From: an uncultured Spirochaetaceae bacterium
Lineage (GTDB): Bacteria; Spirochaetota; Spirochaetia; Sphaerochaetales; Sphaerochaetaceae
Direction of reading: 5' to 3'
DNA length: 57,931 bases
Assembly (NCBI GenBank): GCA_900315435.1
Contig: OMYY01000018.1
Coordinates: 1 to 57,931, forward strand
The notes beneath the pieces were generated by a model, which was not told the DNA's origin, did no database searches, and saw only the letters and a list, made by a program, of their open reading frames with translations. This document shows positions 53,901-57,931 of this stretch, in pieces. The position numbers and the translations under genes are program-made. How positions within the stretch are numbered: the stretch's first letter is position 1; each line of letters opens with the position of its first letter.

Positions 53901-54044
53901 AAACTGACTTGTGCGTTTGCCGTGGCCTCCTGTCTGGAGACGGATTTGCTCGAGAGGCCTGTTTCAGAGGTGCATGTAAAAGGATCTGCATGCTCTTTGA
54001 CCATGAAACCCTTTGAAATCAAGACGTTGCGAATTAGGAAATGA
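50988..54044 (+). CDS. Alpha-mannosidase, GH38
   Basis: A 1018-residue glycoside hydrolase family 38 enzyme that releases mannose from alpha-mannosides with zinc. The metal and catalytic motifs are VGHSHIDIAWHWPLKETYRK (near residue 234), LPDTFGFSPAMPQIL with the nucleophile Asp (near 350) and LNQFHDILPGTAITEVYELS (near 559). Length is normal for the bacterial enzymes, including the N-terminal beta domain and long C-terminal domains. It has no signal peptide, so it acts on imported oligosaccharides in the cytoplasm. The ribosome site is AAGGAG. Confidence 0.95.
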   Translation: MLAVDKKIQSELRRLDQFFFSEVKALSGWVARRCHYDNPGSYRFLDADYFPLAEEVKIGGKGITVFLKNQLTLDDSYKGKKVALLASFGGEGCLSVNGRHYNGMDFNRFIIPLVSCAKGDEHYDFEAEVNCKDFLPDSKFFAQVGMAISRSQVAVVDQKVWDYSFRTHTIFDYASKYPEEFARDVAYNALYASFLKLDYTSRERLDASIDEADAELTKRLKKLEGIKIPETVYAVGHSHIDIAWHWPLKETYRKTSRTFSSTLRLLEDYPDFIYSQSMPALYEMVESTYPELFAQMKKRIAEGRWETLGCMYLEPDCNLISGESFVRQIMFGKRYWKEKFGTDSRICFLPDTFGFSPAMPQILKKSGTDYFFTSKLGWQETNRFPHSVFQWKGLDGSMVLSGMMMMYNFEQPKLYNGDGSPKGVIGSLGDFRNKEDELPMLYLYGYGDGGGGVTLEMLEHFKRAEAIPLAPHVKETNIQDYFDAVEQASVGKQLPVWDGPLYFEKHRGTYTSIAKNKRNNRRSEFLYRNAELTSVLRYLATGKAGTDLTEGWKLILLNQFHDILPGTAITEVYELSDKQYEKVFEAGKGAIEANFSALGKDGKEGFSVFNPHAWDLSMTVHVPTDGTKCVVDEEGKEVPQVPCEGGIDFVVRDLPAFTTRSYHLAQKEICRMKTGRKETDTFEAGPYRIRFNKDGELASCYDTRYAREILKEGLFGNRFELLEDIPVEWGSAWETTMKRFDKPSLPFETVDFHLVDENELYVAFELTRKSSHSLIKQSIRIDKVLGMIAFHTHVDWDETHKTLRVAFPVEIRARQALCECAFGNYEVPNHRSTSNDEAMFEVCAHKWIDLSEGDYGVSILNDSTYGHIVNDSVMSLTLLRSSDHPADFCDKGVHEFAYYFYPHEGDYRSAETYRLGYQVNNPLMVIPHRLSLKGLIRADQKDVVIETIKMAEDGDGIIVRCYEACGEHKQVKLTCAFAVASCLETDLLERPVSEVHVKGSACSLTMKPFEIKTLRIRK

Positions 54045-54074
54045 CAAGCAGGGATGCTTGAAAAGGAGAGAAAA

Positions 54075-55370
54075 ATGAAAAAGTTGGTCGTTGCATTGTT
54101 GGCGGCGTGTGCGGTATCTTCCGCATTTGCGAATGGTGCCAAGGAACAGGGTTCGGCAGGCTCGTCCGGGCCCATCGAGCTGAGGATGTCCTGGTGGGGA
54201 AGTGATTCCCGCCATGAGGCAACCTTGAAGGCCTTGGATTTGTACATGCAGCGCAATCCCCACGTGAAAGTGGTTGCCGAGTATCAGGGTTTCAATGGAT
54301 ATCATGACAAGTTGATTACCCAGATCTATTCGGGAACCGAACCGGATCTCTATCAGTTGGACAACAACGTCTATTTTGCAGATCTGGCCATGACGGATCG
54401 TCTCACCGATTTGAAGCCGTTCATCGACCAGGGCATTATCAACCTTGACGACTATCCGAAGGATGCGCTTGACTGGGCCACCTATAATGGTACGGTTTAT
54501 GGAGTTCCGTCAGGATTGAATGGTCCTGTCATGTACTACAACAAGGCTATTTTCGACAAGACAGGCGTTGCCTATCCGACCGATGATTGGACCTGGAAGG
54601 ATCTCGAAGAGGCCGGCAAGAAAATTCATGCTGCCGATCCGAATCTGTATGGCATGAAGGAGCCGAGCTACTTCCTCGTAGAGGCTATGATGCGCCAGAA
54701 AGGCGGTTGGATTGCCGACCCGACGGGTGCCATCCAGGATTTCTCGAAAGAGATGGGCGAGGTGTTCGCTCAGCTGAACGAGTGGAGAGCCAATGGCGTC
54801 ATTCCGCCGCTTGATGTCTCTGCTGGCAGAATGAGCCAGAACGACAACCTGTTCCTTTCCGGAAAGGTGGCAATCGAGGTGAACCACGTCGCCACGTTCC
54901 CGATGCAGTCTGCCGCGGTGGTAGGACAGCCTCCTTGCGCAGTCGCCATGATTCCCGAGTCCAAGACGGCAGGCGGCGTCTACATGCTCGCTTCCATGCC
55001 TTGGACGATCGGCAAGGGTGGCAAGCATAAGGAAGAGGCCGCGAAGTTGTTGAACTTCCTGATCAACGATCCCGATGCGGGCAAGATCTTGATGACCCAG
55101 CGCGGTGTCCCCGGACCGACCCATATCCGCGAGGCCATTACTCCTCTGCTTTCCGATGTCGAGAAGCAGGTCATCAATGGAGTCAACGGCCTTGTGGAGT
55201 GTACCAAGCGTATCGATTATGAGTTCCTGATGCCGGGTAGTGCGGTGATTGAAAACGTCATCAACGAAGAAAGCAGCAACACGGGATATGGACTGAAGAC
55301 GCCGCAACAGGCTGGTATGGACTGCTACAAGAGAATCAAGGATGCGGTCGAAGCAGCCAAAAAGAAATAA
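54075..55370 (+). CDS. Sugar ABC importer substrate-binding protein
   Basis: A 431-residue family 1 sugar-binding protein with signal peptide (KKLVVALLAACAVSSAFANG). It shows IELRMSWWGSDSRHEATLKA and EYQGFNGYHDKLITQIYSGT, with DLYQLDNNVYFADL and YGVPSGLNGPVMYYNK. It delivers the sugar, most likely a mannose oligomer, to the two permeases upstream. The ATG 54075 follows AAAGGAGAG. A hairpin follows and may stabilise its mRNA or reduce expression of manA. Confidence 0.92.
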   Translation: MKKLVVALLAACAVSSAFANGAKEQGSAGSSGPIELRMSWWGSDSRHEATLKALDLYMQRNPHVKVVAEYQGFNGYHDKLITQIYSGTEPDLYQLDNNVYFADLAMTDRLTDLKPFIDQGIINLDDYPKDALDWATYNGTVYGVPSGLNGPVMYYNKAIFDKTGVAYPTDDWTWKDLEEAGKKIHAADPNLYGMKEPSYFLVEAMMRQKGGWIADPTGAIQDFSKEMGEVFAQLNEWRANGVIPPLDVSAGRMSQNDNLFLSGKVAIEVNHVATFPMQSAAVVGQPPCAVAMIPESKTAGGVYMLASMPWTIGKGGKHKEEAAKLLNFLINDPDAGKILMTQRGVPGPTHIREAITPLLSDVEKQVINGVNGLVECTKRIDYEFLMPGSAVIENVINEESSNTGYGLKTPQQAGMDCYKRIKDAVEAAKKK

Positions 55371-55387
55371 TTCTCGACAAGAATCTT

Positions 55388-55428
55388 GAAGTTGCCATAT
55401 ACAAGGGCTTCCTTGTTGTGGCAACTTC
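55388..55428 (+). terminator. Hairpin between the sugar-binding protein gene and manA
   Basis: GAAGTTGCCA pairs with TGGCAACTTC, then an inner stem ACAAGG and CCTTGT with loop GCTT. The total stem is 16 pairs with a small internal loop. The tail has few Ts, so it may be a partial terminator or processing signal. Confidence 0.65.
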
Positions 55429-55448
55429 TTGTATGAAGGGGAGGACCT

Positions 55449-56501
55449 ATGCAAAAACCAGTGAAACTTACCCCGGCAAGAGCCTGGAGAACCTATATCG
55501 GGGGAATCCAGATCGACCGGATTCATGGAATGGAGGGAACTGAGGATTCCCACTTTCCCGAGGAATGGATCATGTCGACCGTCGTGGCACGGAATGCGGG
55601 ACGCGAAGCGCTGGAGGAGGGCATGTGCCATCTCGAAGGTTCAGGCATTTCCCTGAAGCAGTTCCTTTCTTCTCCCGATGCCGTGGCGCTTCTGGGGGAG
55701 CGGCATGTGCAGAGGTGGGGGACCAATACCGGCGTGTTGGTCAAGCTCATCGATGCGGCCGAACGGCTTACAGTGCAAGTGCATCCCGACAAGGACAAGG
55801 CGATGGAATTGTTCCATTCTCCGTACGGAAAGACCGAGTGCTGGCATGTGCTTGGTGGCCGGTCCCTCGATGGGGAAGAACCCAGCATCTACATGGGTTT
55901 CAAGCCTGGCATTACCCGAAGCGAGTGGAAACGGTGTTTTGACGAGCAGGACATTGCTGCGTTGTTGGGCCATATGCACCACATTCCCGTCCATCCGGGA
56001 GAAACCTTCTTGATCGAGGGAGGAGTCCCCCATGCGATCGGCAAGGGTTGCTTGCTGGTGGAGATCCAGGAGCCGACAGACTATACCATCCGCGTGGAAC
56101 GGGTGACCCCGAACGGGTTGAAGGTTGCCGACCAGGGTTGCCATCAGGGACTCGGATTCGAGCGGATGTTCGATTGCTTCCATTATGAAGGACTCACCTT
56201 GGAAGAGGTAGAAGCCCGTTGGAAAATCCCTGCACGAAGGATCGACCAGGTATGCGAGGAAGTGGTGGGCTATGACAAGACCTCCTGTTTCCGGATGGAG
56301 CGGTTTGAGATCTCCTCGCGCTACCAGTTCCATCGCACACCGTTCTGCGGGCTGTATGTGTTGCAAGGAAGCGGAAGGTTGGATGATGCGCCCCTTATGC
56401 AAGGAGACCAGTTCTTTGTTCCTGCAGGAAGTGATTTTTCCCTGGTGAATGAAGGAACAAAGCCACTGGTCGCCTTTGCCTGCTATGGACCTCAGTCCTG
56501 A
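55449..56501 (+). CDS. manA: Mannose-6-phosphate isomerase, class I
   Basis: A 350-residue zinc enzyme that interconverts mannose-6-phosphate and fructose-6-phosphate. Zinc ligands are visible in VQVHPDKDKA (Gln and His near residue 115), YGKTECWHVLGG (Glu near 138) and EGGVPHAIG (His near 198). YTIRVERV supplies the active-site arginine. It finishes the mannoside pathway in the operon by feeding mannose into glycolysis; a mannose kinase is not seen here. Its last codons overlap the end of the convergent YibE/F gene by ten bases. Confidence 0.9.
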   Translation: MQKPVKLTPARAWRTYIGGIQIDRIHGMEGTEDSHFPEEWIMSTVVARNAGREALEEGMCHLEGSGISLKQFLSSPDAVALLGERHVQRWGTNTGVLVKLIDAAERLTVQVHPDKDKAMELFHSPYGKTECWHVLGGRSLDGEEPSIYMGFKPGITRSEWKRCFDEQDIAALLGHMHHIPVHPGETFLIEGGVPHAIGKGCLLVEIQEPTDYTIRVERVTPNGLKVADQGCHQGLGFERMFDCFHYEGLTLEEVEARWKIPARRIDQVCEEVVGYDKTSCFRMERFEISSRYQFHRTPFCGLYVLQGSGRLDDAPLMQGDQFFVPAGSDFSLVNEGTKPLVAFACYGPQS

Positions 56502-57634
56502 TCCGTTTCCCCTTTGGCGTGGGGTTTGTGGAGGATGATGCCCGCCAGGAAGGCGGTAAAGGGTGCCGTGGTGGCAAGCCCGAAACTGCCCGCGATGGTA
56601 TTGATGATTTCCGCGGCTACCTGATTGTTGTTCAGGATGTTGTACAGCGGGGTTCCCTGGGCCATGAAGGTCATGAAGAGGGCGATGCTACTTCCCGTAT
56701 AGGCCAAAAGCAGCGTGGTCGTCATCGTTCCCGTGGCGGTGCGGGCAACGTGCATGCCAGAGATGATTGCATCTTTCCGCGTGATGTCCGGACACTTCTT
56801 GACCACCTCGTTCACCGCGCTGGTGATGTCGACCGAGAGGTCCATGACCGAACCGCTCGCTCCCACGAAGACGCTCGCCATGAAGATTCTGGTAAGGTTG
56901 AGGTATTCGTATCCTGAATAGAGCAAACCTTCTGATTGTGGCATCACGGCACCATGGATCTTGAAACCCTTGGTGGTGATGATTGCCAGAAACGCCGCCG
57001 TTCCCAGGCCGAGCAACGCTCCTCCCGTGGCTGCGGCAAGCCGTCGGTCGAACCCGTAGACGAGCGCGATGATGAGGATGGTAAGCAGCGTCGTGACGGC
57101 AAATCCGGCAAGAATCGGATCGAACCCCTTCAAGTACATCGGTATCAGGATCTTCCAGAGGACCAGCACCGTCACGATGAAGGAGAGCACCGACCTGAGG
57201 CCGGTCATTCCCGCAAAGCAGATCAGGAAGATGGCGAAGGCCACGGCAAGCAGTGCTTCCCCGCCAAGACGGAAGTGGTCGACCAGGTAGACGGAGATGA
57301 TCGCATCCCCCTCATGGCTTACCAGAGCCTGGGCCTTGTCCCCCGGATGGAACAGCTTGTCCAGGGAGAGGGAGCCTCCCAGCATGTTCCCCTCTGCTTC
57401 CATTCCTTTATATTTCCCAGAAAGGAACTGAATACGGCATACTTGCTGTCCGGTACGGATCAGTCCCGTATCGACGATGAGGCTCTCGTCGGTTTCCAGG
57501 ATCAGCGCCTTGCACTTGACTTCGTCCCGGAACTGGAGAGCCCCTTCAAAGCCGGTCGGCATCCATACAAGCAGCAGGATGTCGGCAATTGTTGCCACCA
57601 CCGCTGCGGAAGTTTTGGAAAACAGCCTGGTCAC
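56492..57634 (-). CDS. YibE/F-like membrane protein
   Basis: A 380-residue protein with one N-terminal helix, a soluble domain of about 90 residues, and then seven or more helices. The membrane part has FAGMTGLRSVLSFIVTVLVL, MASVFVGASGSVMDLSVDIT and the conserved GMHVARTATGTMTTTLLLAY. This is the YibE/F (DUF5456-like) family, whose function is unknown; export of peptides or metabolites has been suggested. The start is GTG 57634, one base after the phosphatase stop, so the two genes form an operon. Confidence 0.8.
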   Translation of the reverse strand: MTRLFSKTSAAVVATIADILLLVWMPTGFEGALQFRDEVKCKALILETDESLIVDTGLIRTGQQVCRIQFLSGKYKGMEAEGNMLGGSLSLDKLFHPGDKAQALVSHEGDAIISVYLVDHFRLGGEALLAVAFAIFLICFAGMTGLRSVLSFIVTVLVLWKILIPMYLKGFDPILAGFAVTTLLTILIIALVYGFDRRLAAATGGALLGLGTAAFLAIITTKGFKIHGAVMPQSEGLLYSGYEYLNLTRIFMASVFVGASGSVMDLSVDITSAVNEVVKKCPDITRKDAIISGMHVARTATGTMTTTLLLAYTGSSIALFMTFMAQGTPLYNILNNNQVAAEIINTIAGSFGLATTAPFTAFLAGIILHKPHAKGETDQD

Positions 57635-57635
57635 G

Positions 57636-57931
57636 TCAGTCCTCTTGTACGCTGGTGAGCGCGGCAAGCTTCTTGTAGATGTCGGTGTTGTCGTAGTAGC
57701 CGGCAAACAGTTCCTGTCCGGGACCCTGGGCGAAGACCGGAACCGGAAGACCTGGGTGGGAGTAGGAAGTGAACCCGATTCCACTCTTGTGATTCAGCAC
57801 ATGGGTGAGGGTGACGGTCAGCGGCTCATAGATGCCGTAGAGCTCATACGCTTCCTGGGTGCGGTTTTTGTTTCCGGACATTGTCTTCTCATAGGCGGTA
57901 CGGATTCTCCCGTACTCGTAGTCGGTGAGCA
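57636..57931 (-). CDS. Alkaline phosphatase, C-terminal part
   Basis: About 98 residues from the right edge to the stop at 57636. The end contains SHPGLPVPVFAQGPGQELF with GYYDNTDIYKKL, which matches the C-terminal metal-binding region of alkaline phosphatases (SH.G..VPVFA.GP). It removes phosphate from monoesters, usually outside the inner membrane. The rest lies beyond the window. It precedes the YibE/F gene by one base. Confidence 0.8.
   Translation of the reverse strand, partial: LTDYEYGRIRTAYEKTMSGNKNRTQEAYELYGIYEPLTVTLTHVLNHKSGIGFTSYSHPGLPVPVFAQGPGQELFAGYYDNTDIYKKLAALTSVQED

Overview
The window looks like chromosome from a fermentative, carbohydrate-using spirochaete of the Sphaerochaeta type. 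This is an inference from three things: the style of the binding-protein signal peptides (short, Lys-rich, ending in FAQG or FANG), the mix of TRAP, iron-type and sugar ABC importers, and the moderately high G+C of the genes. No rRNA or tRNA gene and no CRISPR array was seen. Genes use ordinary start codons with AGGAGG-like ribosome sites, and many neighbours overlap by 4 bases (ATGA or GTGA).

Layout. 1-3400: the start of an Rpn-like nuclease, then pirin, flavodoxin, a 2[4Fe-4S] ferredoxin and a membrane Fe-S protein as one overlapping redox cassette, then a lipoprotein. 3537-4943: an insertion sequence whose transposase is frameshifted and which has cut off the 3' end of a cytoplasmic pectinesterase gene. 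6225-10235: a three-gene iron-type ABC importer. 10412-16635: housekeeping and small genes (PrsW-like protease, two YbaK-type tRNA editing proteins, dicarboxylate symporter, lysA, bicupin, ferredoxin) with two gene remnants (MarR, SAM hydroxide adenosyltransferase-like). 16738-29306: a second pectinesterase, MmcQ/YjbR, a TRAP importer, four MATE exporters, a FAH-family enzyme and an RlmD-type methyltransferase.

29500-36660 is the accessory part: a Fic protein bracketed by TTGGGAGA repeats, a decayed gene, a broken IS21 element, a DUF3791 protein, a MazG-like pyrophosphohydrolase and a large nuclease-helicase (DUF2075 type). These look like toxin, defence or mobile functions.

36774-45454 is a LysR-regulated locus that couples an oligopeptide-class ABC importer to a mannonate dehydratase-like enzyme and an alginate lyase-like protein, probably for uronate oligosaccharides. 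45672-46556 is a diguanylate cyclase interrupted by a stop codon. 46640-56501 is a complete alpha-mannoside locus: YesMN-type two-component system, two permeases, GH38 alpha-mannosidase, binding protein and mannose-6-phosphate isomerase. It has no ATPase of its own. The window ends with a YibE/F-like membrane protein and the 3' end of an alkaline phosphatase gene.

Catabolism as a whole points to plant or algal polysaccharides: imported methylated pectic fragments demethylated in the cytoplasm, uronates split through mannonate, and mannosides cleaved and fed into glycolysis as fructose-6-phosphate. At least seven genes carry stop codons, frameshifts or truncations, so either decay is active here or the assembly has base errors.
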